DNA of 64,000 bases from Colocasia esculenta (taxonomy: Eukaryota > Streptophyta > Magnoliopsida > Alismatales > Araceae): contig CM024766.1 of NCBI GenBank assembly GCA_014218235.1, positions 68,933,207 through 68,997,206 on the forward strand. The letters are read 5' to 3'. The notes under the pieces are model-generated. The model saw nothing but the letters and a program-made list of their open reading frames with translations. It had not been told where the DNA came from and did no database searches. Positions 46,164 through 57,430 of this stretch are shown here, piece by piece. How positions within the stretch are numbered: the first letter of the stretch is position 1; every line of letters begins with the position of its first letter. The translations under genes and the position numbers were made by a program.

Positions 46164-48464
46164 AGTAAGACCCGGCCCCCTTGGGCCCTTGGCCCCGTCC
46201 CCAAGGTCACGACAGGCACCCTGGCCGCGACATGGTGGCGCCAGAGCGGCCTGCCACGACAGGATTCGCGGTTCGTGTCGCGACGGGGATGAACGTCGTG
46301 TCCTTATCGCGTCACCCCTAGTTGTCAAGACTGTGTTCTGATAGGACTTGACCACTGTCCTGTCTGTCAGAACGATCATGTCAGGTAGCAGGTTCGTACA
46401 GTGTTGACGCGACCTACCAGGTCGTCACGTTTGCTTTTCCGGTCTTCGAGGTTTGACCATGCTTTTGGTGTCGTGCCTTGGCGGGCGGTCGCGACATGGT
46501 CGCGAAGCTTATAGGCGTCGCGACAGTGTCATTGTCGCGCCTGGCCGCTACGTCGTGTTCTAGGGGCCATCAGTTCAAAACCGAAGGCGCGCCCCATTTC
46601 CCTCTCTCGCCCATTTTACCTCTTCTTCTCCCTCTCGAGCTCTCTTGCGGTTTCTCGGTGTTTCTCCTTGCTCGTGGTGCTCATGCTGAGGCGTGGACGT
46701 GCCGTTCGTGTAGGGCGCGTGCTCGGGTTGTCCAGTGCGGGGAGGAGGCGTTCTTTCTTATGAGAAGGCCCCAGCGGGGTGGTTCTTCACGTGGAGGTAG
46801 GGATCCTTGATCCTCTCGCCCTAAGCATGCTCCCTTCCCCCTCTAAAGCATGGTTTCTCTGTGGTTTGGGGTTTGGGAGTGTGAGGACTCCATGCTCGAG
46901 GTTGAGTGAGATTTCCCTTCGAGTGTAGATCCATGTTTTCGTGGGGTTGTGGGTGGTTTGGATGATTTAAAGCATTAAATACATGTTGAGCATGCTCCCC
47001 TCCCCCCAATGGTTTGGTTGTACAGCATTTTGGGGTGATCTCCGGAAGAGATGGTTCCGGAACCCCCGCTCGACTGAAGACGCGACCTATCGTGGGGTCG
47101 CGATGATGTCGCGGCCAAGCAAGGCCGCCGCGACATTGTCGCGGTGCCCAGGTATCTTGCGACTTGGTCGTGTCGGCTTAGGCCGCCGCGACAGTGTCGC
47201 GACCATGTTTGGGTGTCGCGACAAGATCGGGACAGCCCGCTGTGTCGCGACCCCAACCGTGAGACAGGTTCCTGGTCTTCGCCATTTCCGTTCCTTTTAC
47301 TATACCCGTGGCATCTGTGCTGGTTCCCTAGTGCGGTCTACACTAGTCCTTCGCCCGGTGCTCGACACTTGAGGGCTTGTCCCGTGTGAGAGGTTGTTAC
47401 CGTTGCCTGGGACCCCCATCCTCGGGAGCCTGTTGAGGGAGTACTCTGGGCTACGAGTGCGCTCGAGTTGGCAGCCACCAGGCAGACTCTGGAGCTTAGG
47501 GGAAAACGGTGGTTAGGACAGTGGCGTGTAAGTCACTTGCAGAGCTCTTGTGGGTGGTCTGGGACGCCGAGGACAGTTAGGAGTTCTACCCAGCGCAGGC
47601 CAGCCAGTCCTTCTTCTCACTGCCTCGCTCCTTACGGCCCCAGAACTATTTGGAGAGGTCAGGCATGGGACCGTAGTCCAGCCAGACTATGGCAGTTACT
47701 GTTGTGTTACTTGTGTCCTACCTCGCTCTGACGAGACGTGAGGGTCAGGACTTGGGTCGAGGATAAGATGTCGGTGGACGCACCTGACCGTGACTAGTGG
47801 TAGTGCTTTCCATAGCTAGTGTTCCTTGTCCAGGCGGAGTTCCCTCCGTTTGTGTTTACTAGCCGTGTGGTGGTCACAACGAGCAGTCGTACAGAGTTTC
47901 CGACTGTGTGTACCTTCCGTACCGTGCTAGTTGTAGTTTCGCTTCCGCATTTCCGTTAAAGGTAGAAGATATAAACTGTTGTCATTCATTTGATATTTAT
48001 ATTCTCCTGCCTGTTTAGAGCCAGTAGGAGATTGGTAGTCCCTACTGAGCTTCTGTTGTGAAGCTCATCCCTCCTTTTCCCAGGTGAGACTTCTCAGCAG
48101 CGGCAGAGCGCGTGCCGGGCGGAGGAGACGGGGCGGTAGTCGGAGTCCCTGTAGCTAGCAGTGGTTCCCCTTTTCTTCATTGTACATCACCCTCGGGGTA
48201 TGCCCCTAAGGGACTTGTTCTTCCCTTGCCTTTTACTTGTACTAGCGTGCGTGCGTTTGGACTATACTTATAGCGGTACGCAACGGTCTCGCTCTCTTTT
48301 CTGTTTCCGCTTGTACGCTTCTAGTTTAGAAGTTGACGTTTACTTCCGTTACATATCCTGTTAGATATAGATTATAGTCCTTCCAGGTCCCCGGATCCAT
48401 GGGCGGCGACCGCGAAAATCGGGTCCTCAGCATGGGCCGAGGGTCGGGTTCTCGGGTCATTGCA
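46164..48464 (+). repeat. 5' LTR of element C
   Basis: Starts AGTAAGACCCGGCCCCCTTG, ends GGGTCATTGCA. The U3 part has many GTCGCGAC-type words (46195-46310, 46490-46560, 47080-47260). A stretch of about 24 bases near 48385-48410 (GGATCCATGGGCGGCGACC) is missing from the 3' LTR. Confidence 0.92.
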
Positions 48465-48466
48465 GT

Positions 48467-48478
48467 TGGTATTAGAGC
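48467..48478 (+). other. Primer binding site of element C
   Basis: TGGTATTAGAGC, one C-to-T change from the Met-tRNA-type site TGGTATCAGAGC. Confidence 0.9.
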
Positions 48479-48601
48479 TAGAGTCTGACAGGACTTGTAA
48501 TGGATTTAAACTGCAACAGGAAGTCCCAACGGTAGTACAAGTACACTGCTAGCCGCCTGAGTGGTATTGTTAACCCTTGTTGGTTGTGTGTCGTGTAGGA
48601 C

Positions 48602-50080
48602 ATGGCTCCGCGTAGGCGCAGTCAGGCTAGACAGTTGATCGAGCGGCAGGATGGGTCTGAAATGCCTGCGCAGAGGCAGGTCCAGGAGGAGGTGTTAGCA
48701 GACAAGTCAGTGCCACAGCCTCAGGCTGCAGCAGCAGCAGCAGCGGCAGGTGGGCAGCCATAGCAGGAGTACCAGCCTTAGCCGCAGCAGTACGCAGACT
48801 TGTTTCCCTTAGCAGAGCAGTTCTTTAGGAACTTGTACCAGGGAGCGTACCAGCCCGGGTAGGCAGCAACAAGTGTTAAGTTCTCGGTACCTCCTCCAGT
48901 GGTGCCGGAGCAGTAGGTAGAGCCAGAGGTGGAGTAGCCAGAGCGTCAGCAGCGGTCAGGCACTGAGAGTACCCGGGCCGGGCGGTAGAGGAAGGCGGTT
49001 ACGAAGGACAGGACCACTCTCCTTGAGAGGTTCCTGCGCCTTCGGCCACCGATGTTCCACGGTGAGTATGATCCAGACAAGGCAGAGAGCTGGACCCATG
49101 AGTTAGAGCGCATCTTCGAGACGATGGAGTGTGCTGAGGAGGACTAGGTTCGACTGGCAATGTGCCAGCTCAAGGGAGCAGCCCATGAGTGGTGGAGAGT
49201 TCAGAGGCAGACGCACTTCCAGGGGTAGAGGTTGGATCACATCACTTGGAAGCGATTTTCGGAGGTCTTCCATGGCGAGTACTTCCCTGACTACGCTCGA
49301 CGTGAGAGACGGGACCAGTACCACGCGCTGGTTCATGACGACCTCACAGTTTCGCAGTACCACTAGAGGTTTGTCCGGTTATTGAGGCATGTGCCTCATG
49401 TCGCAGGCAGTGATCAGGCGTGTGCAGAGAGGTTCATAGCAGGACTGAGACCAGACCTGAGGTGGGGTGTGACAGTACACATGTGTACCACCTTGGGAGA
49501 GGCCGTGGCGAAGGCCACCACCTTGGACAGAGAGACCTGGCAGCCTCAGCAGTAGCAGCAGCAGGGAGGAGCCTCTTCCAGGTCCTCACCTTACCAGCGT
49601 CCGACAGGCAGCCGCGGTAGCGCGACTTCCTCTTCCTCCGGCTCGGGCAGTTCCGGTAGCGCCGGGATCCGCTCGCAGTTCAGGAAGTTGTCTACTCGCG
49701 GGGGCAGACGGAGCCGGCAGCAGAAGCGCCAGTCCAGGTTTGCAGAGCAGTCGGTTGTTCAGGGAGTTGAGCAGGGCAGTCAGGAGCCAGTGTGCTACAC
49801 TTGTGGCTTACCAGGCCACTTCAGGAGGGATTGCCCCATGGGGCAAGTCCCGCAGCAGCAGCAGCTAGTTCAGTACGTTCAGCAGCCACCTCAGTACCAG
49901 TACCCTCCTCAGCAGCAGGCACCGCGTCAGCAGCAACGTGGGCAGCATCAGGCTCAGCAGTTTCCGCAACCGTAGCAGTACCAGCCGTACCAACAGCAGC
50001 AGCAGTACCCTCAGCCTCAGCCGCCGCAGCAACAGCAGCCCCAGCAGGTGCATCAGCGTGGGCGTGGTCGTGGTTGCGTG
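48602..50080 (+). pseudogene. Element C gag with many in-frame TAG codons
   Basis: ATG at 48602 starts MAPRRRSQARQLIERQDG in one frame that runs unshifted into pol. After a Gln/Ala/Pro-rich stretch comes the gag domain: RPPMFHGEYDPDKAESW (49045-49095), CQLKGAAHEWWRVQRQ (49160-49210) and CAERFIAGLRPDLRWG (49415-49465). A CCHC knuckle CYTCGLPGHFRRDC lies at 49793-49834, followed by a Gln-rich tail. In-frame TAGs are at 48761, 48779, 48860, 48914, 48935, 48986, 49145, 49226, 49364, 49553 and 49973. No TAA, TGA or frameshift was seen, and each TAG falls where Gln would fit. The nucleotide frame is therefore well preserved but the protein cannot be made in full. Confidence 0.9.
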
Positions 50081-53000
50081 ATGGCGCTCACCCGGGAGCA
50101 AGTAGAGGCGTCAAACCTTGTTATAGGTACTCTACCTATCCTTGGCAGAGCTGCTCGTGTTTTGGTCGACCCCGGTGCTTCTTGGTGTTTTGCTTCCGAA
50201 GAATTCTATGAGTCCCTTGCTTGTCATGCTCCTGAGAGGCAGTGTGACGTGATGGTCGATCTCCCGTCTAGTGACTATATGAGTTCCTTTGGTTACCTGG
50301 AGGGTGTGGCAGTCGAGGTTGAGGGGCACCAGTTGCCGGCCAGGTTGTACGCACTGCAGCTTTACGACTTTGACATCATCCTGGGCATGGACTGGTTGGA
50401 GGCTCACTCAGCCGTGGTTGATAAGACCGTTCGGTTTAAGATACCTGGAGAGCCCGTCTTCTACTTCCGAGGTATCCGGTCTACTCGTCGGCCATTTATT
50501 TCCTTGTGTAGAGCTCGTCGTTTGATCCGTGATGGCTGTGTGGCGTACCTTGCTTCGGTTTGTTCTTTGGAGCCTAGCGGACCTTCAGTTTTTGACGTGC
50601 CAGTTGTTTCTGAGTTCTCCGACATCTTCCCGGAGGATCTACCTGGTTTGCCGCCTGAGCGGGAGGTAGAGTTCTCCATCGAGCTTTTGCCCGGTACGAT
50701 GCCTTTATCCAAGGCACCCTACCGGATGGCCCCGGCGGAGCTGTGTGAGTTGAAGCGCCAGTTGCAGGAGCTTCTTGAGCTGGGATTCATTCGCCCGAGT
50801 CGTTCGTCGTGGGGAGCGCCTGTTTTGTTTGTGAGAAAGAAGGATGGCAGTCTTCGTTTGTGCATCGATTATCGGTAGTTGAACCAGGTTACTGTGAAGA
50901 ACAGGTACCCGTTGCCGAGGATCAATGATTTCTTTGATTAGTTGCAGTCGGCCCGAGTTTTCTCGAAGATTGACTTAAGATCCGAGTACTATCAGATGCG
51001 GATCAGAGAGTCAGATGTCGGTTTGACAGCTTTTCGTTCCAGGTACGGTCACTTTGAGTTCGTCGTGATGCTATTTGGGCTAACGAACGCACCTGCAGTG
51101 TTCATGGATCTGATGCATAGGGTGTTCAGTGAGTACCTAGATCATTTTGTGGTTGTTTTTGTTGATGATATTTTGGTCTACTCGGCTTTTGAAGAGGAGC
51201 ACGAGGAGCACCTGAGGATCGTGCTGGAGACCCTGCGAAGTCACCGCCTTTATGCCAAGTTCGACAAGTGTGAATTTTGGCTGAGGGAGGTGCACTTTCT
51301 CGGGCACGTGATCTTGGGTTCTGGTGTGGCAGTGGACCCTGCCAAGGTGGAGGTCGTGTTGTCGTGGGAGCAGCCCACATCGGTGTCAGAGGTTCGTAGT
51401 TTTCTGGGTTTGGCCGGTTACTACCGGAGGTTCATTCAGGATTTTGCCAAGTTAGCAGCGTCGTTGACCATGTTGACTAGGCAGGACGTCAGGTTTGTTT
51501 GGTCAGAAGACTGTGAGCAGAGTTTTCGAGAGCTGAAGACTAGGTTGACTTCAGCGCCCGTGTTAGTCTTGCCGTCGGGCATCGAAGGTTTTGTGGTCTA
51601 TACCGATGCGTCGAGGTCAGGTTTTGGCGCTGTGCTGATGCAGCATGGTGGGGTTGTTGTCTATGCTTCTCGGCAGCTCAAGAAGCATGAGGAGAACTAC
51701 CCCACCCACGACTTGGAGCTGGCAGCAGTGGTGTTCGCTCTCAAGTTGTGGAGGCACTACTTGTATGGCGAGGGTTTTCAGATCTTCACCGATCACCAGA
51801 GTTTGCAGTATATCTTCACCCAGAGGGATCTAAACTTGAGGCAGGGCCGATGGATGGAGTATTTGAAGGACTATGACCTAACCCTCTCCTATCACCCAGG
51901 AAGGGCTAACGTCGTAGCTGATGCCTTGAGTAGGCGCATGCGCTTGAGTTCGCTGATGGTCAGAGAGTGGAGGTTGTTCGAGGAGCTGTCCCAGGGAGTG
52001 TTCGTTCCATCGAGGACCAGAGATCGTGCAGTGGCGAGCAGTTTATCGGTTCAGCCGTCAGTGTTCAGGTAGGTGTTGCAGGCAGACCCTCAGTTGGCAG
52101 ACATTTTACAGATGCCAGATGTTGAGCTCGACGAGGACAGCGAGGTCAGATTCAGAGGCCGCTTGTATGTTCCTGAGGAGGTGCGCCAGGCAGTTTTGTC
52201 AGAGGCTCACAGATCGAGGTATGTTGTTCATTCTGGCTCCACCAAGATGTACCATTGCTTGAGGAGGTCCTTCTGGTGGCCAGGGATGAAGAGGGGCGTG
52301 GCAGCGTTTGTTGTCCCGTGCCTTATCTGTCAACAGGTGAAGGCCGAGCATCAGCGTCCTGGTGGTGAGCTGCAGCCGTTGCCCATTCCCAAGTGGAAGT
52401 GGGACGACATCACCATGGACTTTGTGGTTGGTTTCCCCTGCACCCCGCAGAGGCATGATGGTATCTGGGTGATTGTGGATCATTTGACCAAGGCAGCGCA
52501 TTTTCTTCCGATCAGGATGTCGTGGTCAGTGGATAGGTTAGCCAGGCTGTACGTGGACAGAGTTGTTTCGTTGCACAGGATCCCAGTTTCAGTCGTCTCT
52601 GACAGAGATCCGAGGTTCACGTCAGGGTTTTGGCGCAGTCTTCAGAGAGCACTAGGTATAGAGTTGAGGTTCAGCACAGCGTACCACCCTCAGACAGATG
52701 GACGGTCAGAGCGGACCATTCAAACACTGGAGGACATGCTGAGAGCGTGTTGTTTAGACTGGAGCGGCACGTGGGAGTCGCACCTTCCGATGGTGGAGTT
52801 CGCGTATAACAACAGTTATCACTCGAGCATCGGAATGGCACCATACGAAGCCTTGTATGGTCGCCCATGCAGGACACCACTACACTAGTTCGAGGTTGGT
52901 GAGAGGTAGATTTTGGGGCCAGAGTTAGTGCAGCAGTGTGCAGACACAGTCAGTCAGCAGTGTGCAGACACAGTCAGTCTAGCAGAGACTTCGGGCAGCG

Positions 53001-53467
53001 CAGAGCAGACAAAAGAGTTACGCAGACGTCCGCAGGAGACCGTTACAGTTCAGTGTTGGTGACCTTGTTTTCTTGCGGGTCTCGCCGACCAAAGGCATCA
53101 TGAGGTTTGGCAAAAAGGGAAAGCTCAGTCCGAGGTATGTCAGGCCTTTCCCTGTCACCGAGAGGGTCGACGAGGTGGCTTATAGGTTGAGTCTTCCGGC
53201 AGAGCTAGCAGGTGTGCACAGTGTGTTTCACAGCTCAGGAGGTACGTTGCAGACCCTTCGCACGTGTTGGACTACTCGCAGCTGGAGGTAGCGCCAGACT
53301 TGTCAATGCCAGAGTAGCCGATCAGTGTTGTCGACCGCAGAGTTCAGAAATTGCGCAGGAAGCAGATTCCGCTGGTGAAGGTCGTTTGGTAGAACCGCGT
53401 TGGTGGGGAGGCCACCTGGGAGAACGAGGATGAGATGCGGGAGAAGTTCCCTTATTTGTTTGATTGA
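50081..53467 (+). pseudogene. Element C pol (PR-RT-RNase H-IN-chromodomain)
   Basis: It continues the gag frame. Protease LVDPGASWCF (about 50160) has D-P-G in place of D-S-G. RT has FVRKKDGSLRLCIDYR, FGLTNAPAVF and FVDDILVYS (about 51155-51182). RNase H has YTDASRSGFGAVL and VADALSRR. Integrase has an HHCC zinc site ending CLICQQVKAEH, then MDFVVGF, SDRDPRFTS and TDGRSERTIQ with all catalytic acids. The C-terminal FGKKGKLSPRYV and a group-II chromodomain with WENEDEMREKFPYLFD end at TGA 53465-53467. In-frame TAGs are at 50876, 50939, 52070, 52886, 52907, 53315 and 53390, with another at 52980 in a shifted stretch. Frame shifts occur near 52978 (beside a ~30-bp duplication of CAGTGTGCAGACACAGTCAG) and near 53235. 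Confidence 0.93.
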
Positions 53468-53544
53468 TCGGTGTGTCGTTATCTCCCCTTTGCTGTTTTC
53501 CGGTTTGAGACCGAGTTGTCTTCATTTCGAGGACGAAATGTCTT

Positions 53545-53557
53545 AAGGTGGGTGGGA
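53545..53557 (+). other. Polypurine tract of element C
   Basis: AAGGTGGGTGGGA directly precedes the 3' LTR start TGTAAGACCC; CGAGGACGAAATGTCTT lies just upstream. Confidence 0.85.
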
Positions 53558-55780
53558 TGTAAGACCCGGCCCCCTTGGGCCCTTGCCCTGTCCCCAAGGT
53601 CGCGACAGGCACCTTGGCCGCGACATGGTTGCGCCAGAGCGGCCTGCCGCGACAGGATTGGCGGTTCGTGTCGTGACTGGGATGAACATCATATCTTTGT
53701 CGCGTCACCCCTAGTTGTCACGACTATGTTCTGACAGGACTTGACCGCTGTCCTGTATGTCAGAACGGTCGTGTCGGGTGGCAGGTTCGTACAGCGTTGA
53801 CGTGACCTGCCAGGTTGTCGCGTTTACTTTTCCAGTCTTCGAGGTTTGACCGTGCTTTTGGTGTCGCACCTTGGCGGGCGGTCGTGACATGGTCGCAATG
53901 CTTATAGGCATCGCAACAGTGTCATCGTCGCGCCTGGCCGCTACGTCACGTTCTGGGGGCCATCGGTTCAAAACCGAAGGCGCGCCCATTTCCCTCTCTC
54001 GCCCCTTTTACCTCTTCTTCTCCCTCTCGAGCTCTCTTGCGGTTTCTCGGTGTTTCTCCTTGCTCGTGGTGCTCATGCTGAGGCGTGGTCGTGCCGTTCG
54101 TGCAGGGCGCATGCTCGGGTTGTCCGGTGCGGGGAGGAGGCGTTCTTTCCTATGAGAAGGCCCCAGCGGGGTGGTTCTTCGCGTGGAGGTAGGGATCCTT
54201 GATCCTCTCGCCCTAAGCATGCTCCCTTCCCCTTCTAAAGCATGGTTTCTCTGTGGTTAGGAGTTTGGGAGTGTGAGGACTCCATGCTCGAGGTTGAGTG
54301 AGATTTCCCTTCGAGTGTAGATCCATGTTTTCGTGGGGTTGTGGGTGGTTTGGATGATTTAAAGCTTTAAATACATGTTGAGCATGCTCCCCTCCCCCCA
54401 ATGGTTTGGTTGTACCGCATTTTGGGGTGATCTCCGGAAGAGATGGTTCCGAAACCCCCGCTCAACTAAAGACGCGACCTATCGTGGGTCATGATGATGT
54501 CGCAGCCGGCGAGGCCGCCGTGGTTGCGTCAGCTTAGGCCGTCGCGATAGTGTCGCGACCATGTTGGGTGTCGCGACAAGATCGTGACAGCCCGCTGCAT
54601 CGTGACCCCAACCGTGAGACAGGTTCTAGGTCATCGCCGTTTCTGTTCCTTTTATTGTACCCGTGGCACCTGTGCTAGTTCCCTAGTGCGGTCTACACTA
54701 GTCCTTCGCCCGGTGCTCGGCACTTGAGGGCTTGTCCCGTGTGAGTTGTTACCGTTGCCTGGGACCCCCATCCTCGGGAGCCTGTTGAGGGAGTACTCTG
54801 GGATACGAGTGCGCTCGAGTTGGCAGCCACCAGGCAGACTCTGGAGCTTAGGGGAAAACAGTGGTTAGGACAGTGGCGTGTGAGTCACTTGCAGAGCTCT
54901 CGTGGGTGGTCTGGGACGCCGAGGACAGTTAGGAGTTCTACCCGGCGCAGGCCAGTCAGTCCTTCTTCTCACTGCCTCGCTCCTTACGGCCCCGAAACTG
55001 TTTGGAGAGGTCAGGCATGGGACCGTAGTCCGGCTAGACTACGGTAGTTACTGTTGTGTTACTTGTGTCCTACCTCGCTCTGACGAGACGTGAGGGTCAG
55101 GACTTGGGTCGAGGATAAGATGTTGGTGGACGCACCTGACCGTGACTAGTGGTAGTGCTTTCCGTAGCTAGTGTTCCTTGTCTAGGCGGAGTTCCCTCCA
55201 TCTATGTTTGCTAGCCATGTGGTGGTCACAACGAGCAGTCGTACGGAGTTTCCGACCGTGTGTACCTTCCGTACCGTGCTAGTTGTAGTTTCACTTCCGC
55301 ATTTCCGTTAAAGGTAGAAGATATAAACTGTTGTCATTCATTTGATATTTATATTCTCCTGCCTGTTTAGAGCCAGTAGGATATTGGTAGTCCCTACTGA
55401 GCTTCTGTTGTGAAGCTCATCCCTCCTTTTCCCAGGTGAGACTTCTCAGCAGCGGCAGGGCGCGTGCCGGGCGGAGGAGACGGGGCGGTAGTCGGAGTCC
55501 CTGTAGCTAGCAGTGGTTCCCCTTTTCTTCAGTGTACATCACCCTCGGGGTATGCCCCTAAGGAACTTGTTCTTCCCCTGCCTTTTACTTGTACTAGCGT
55601 GCGTGCGTTGGGACTGTACTTAGAGCGGTACGCAGCGGTCTCGCTCTCTTTTCTATTTCCTCTTGTACGCTTCTAGTTTAGCAGTTGACGTTTACTTCCG
55701 TTACATATCCTGTTAGATATAGATTATAGTCCTTCCGGGTCCTCGGCGTGGGCCGAGGGTCGGGTTCTCGGGTCGTTACA
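53558..55780 (+). repeat. 3' LTR of element C
   Basis: Starts TGTAAGACCCGGCCCCCTTG, ends GGGTCGTTACA. It differs from the 5' LTR largely by C/T and G/A changes plus short deletions, including loss of about 35 bases near 54510-54540. Confidence 0.92.
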
Positions 55781-56692
55781 ACACCAATTGCGCGTGTTGT
55801 GCAACTGTTACTATCGCCTGTTTAATCGACGTTTTGTGTGCAATGACCTATAGTTCTCATCTTTACTCTACTCGCTCATCTATTCACACTCTCTCTGCTA
55901 TCTCGTCTATTCATCTAGTACTCTCATCTATTTCTTGGTACTCTCTACTGGCCATTTGACTGATTATCTAAAGATAAACAATATAACTAATATCTGGCAA
56001 TATAAAAAGGCCCGGTATGGTCTTGGGAGGTGTGCCCAAAAGTGCTATTTGCCTACGGGAGTTAATTGACCAGAGTGTTTTGGCATTATACTCAAATGCT
56101 ATCTATCTCGACTATCTAAATGACAATCAAAGTGCTATACTATACTCGTTGTGCTATTGTTATACATTGTGCTATGGCCATCCTGCTATGTGCTATATTT
56201 GGAAACTTGTGCTATCTTGATTCATATTATCGTGCTATCTCTTACATTACTTGACTCTCTCGCTCTATCATATAGTGATTTTGCTTTTAAATACATTAAT
56301 CATGTAAAGTTGCCCACACCATGAGATATAAATCCTACTCGGTGTTGTCGCTCAACCTACGTTATTTGTCATTGTGTTCTCAGGTGAGGCTGAGGATAAT
56401 GAGTACACTCACGAGGATGGGGAGGACCAGGAGTGATCCACGAATGCCATGACGTCATTATGTGATCCTAGATGTCTTAGTTAGTCTTTTATTTCATTCT
56501 ATGTATTAGAGTCAATTGGGCCCTATGTTATGGCTCTACATTAGAGAATGTAATAGATAGTAGTTGAATTATCAACGAAAGGCATTTGATTTCATATTAT
56601 TTAATTGCCCAATGGATTGATGTTATTCTACACTCTATACTCACTTACTTGCAACTGCCTCATGTTCCGATATTCCGTGTCGGGGCATGACA

Positions 56693-57430
56693 TTCTCATA
56701 TGCAAAATGATGGCATCCAAGCTAAGGACGTTATTGATGCACAGGAAGTTGCTGAGATTAGAGCAAAATCGGTTGATGCACCAGCGGAATAAAGTGCTGC
56801 CATTGTTTAGGAAGTGTTTCTTGTCACTTCCACTAAGGAAGGACACACTTAGGAAGAAATTACAGAGATACCCTTAGGAGTGGAAGGTGTAGTAGAACAA
56901 GTGGCCAGCACAGAATCTAATAATGAAGAAACCTTGCTGGTAGAGCAACTGAGCAGTGAAATCATGGCACTTGTAAAAGTCATTCAAGATGAGATATAGG
57001 ATAGAACATCTACTCCCTCTCCCATTATTGATACTCAAATAGTACTGGAGGAAGTAGAATTGGAAGAAGTAAGGGCAGCAGATGACAGCCAACAACCTGA
57101 ACATACTGAAGGCAAAGATGCTCACATGGAGGATCCCTCAACTCAGAAGAGTAACACGCAGGGCCTTCAGAAACCATTCAAGTAGAAGGTTAAATTGAAG
57201 ATACTGATAAAGATAATGAGGAAATCTATGAAGAAGGGTGAGTTCCTCAGGGGGAGCCTCAAGCTATGTCTACTAAAGTTCCCATAGAAACACATCAAGT
57301 AGATAGTACAGTAGTAGGAAGATACTCCTATGGTATTCCAACGAACAAGATTTGTGTTCACATGGACCCTGTAGTGGAAAGGCCGGATGCTCAACATACA
57401 CAAATTACCATGTAGTGGAAAGGAGTAACA
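56693..57430 (+). pseudogene. copia-2 envelope-like ORF, 3' part
   Basis: Continuation of the ORF interrupted at 36836. One frame reads HSHMQNDGIQAKDVIDAQEV and, after several stops, a long acidic low-complexity stretch (about 56870-57130; EQVASTESNNEETLLVEQL, LEEVELEEVRAADDSQQPE). An acidic, repeat-poor C-terminal half fits the envelope-like ORFs of SIRE elements. A polypurine-like TCAGGGGGAGC lies at 57251. Stops of TAG and TAA type and shifts are frequent. Confidence 0.5.

Larger units (their letters stand above)
46164..55780 (+). mobile_element. Tekay-type Ty3/gypsy chromovirus, family C, complete
   Basis: 5' LTR 46164-48464 and 3' LTR 53558-55780 are flanked by a perfect target duplication ACACC (46159-46163 and 55781-55785). 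The 5.1-kb interior has a primer site, one long gag-pol frame and a polypurine tract. The first base pair of the 5' LTR reads AG instead of TG. This is the youngest insertion in the nest, since it lies in the LTR of A. Confidence 0.95.
36837..56692 (+). mobile_element. Ty3/gypsy chromovirus-type element, family A, with nested element C
   Basis: 5' LTR 36837-39643, Met-tRNA-type primer site 39650-39661, gag-pol relic to about 44210, polypurine tract 44259-44271, and a 3' LTR starting at 44273 that is split by element C and ends at 56692. Target duplications are TCCTC (36832-36836) and TTCTC (56693-56697), one mismatch. Without element C and one copy of its target site it would be about 10.2 kb. 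The domain order protease-RT-RNase H-integrase-chromodomain identifies Ty3/gypsy chromovirus. Confidence 0.93.
44273..56692 (+). repeat. 3' LTR of element A, split by element C
   Basis: Parts 44273-46163 and 55786-56692 together make 2798 bp, nearly equal to the 2807-bp 5' LTR, and align end to end with it. Element C plus one target copy (46164-55785) interrupts at ACACC. The right part ends CGGGGCATGACA. Confidence 0.92.

Noticed and set aside
48602..53467. Element C as a user of TAG as Gln (recoded or readthrough element)
   Set aside because: At least 18 in-frame TAGs, two late frameshifts and a decayed primer site point to mutation of a once-open frame; readthrough elements use one fixed site.
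35951..57430. Envelope-like ORF as evidence for an integrated virus
   Set aside because: The surrounding gag-pol is clearly Ty1/copia, and such extra ORFs are common in plant SIRE elements.
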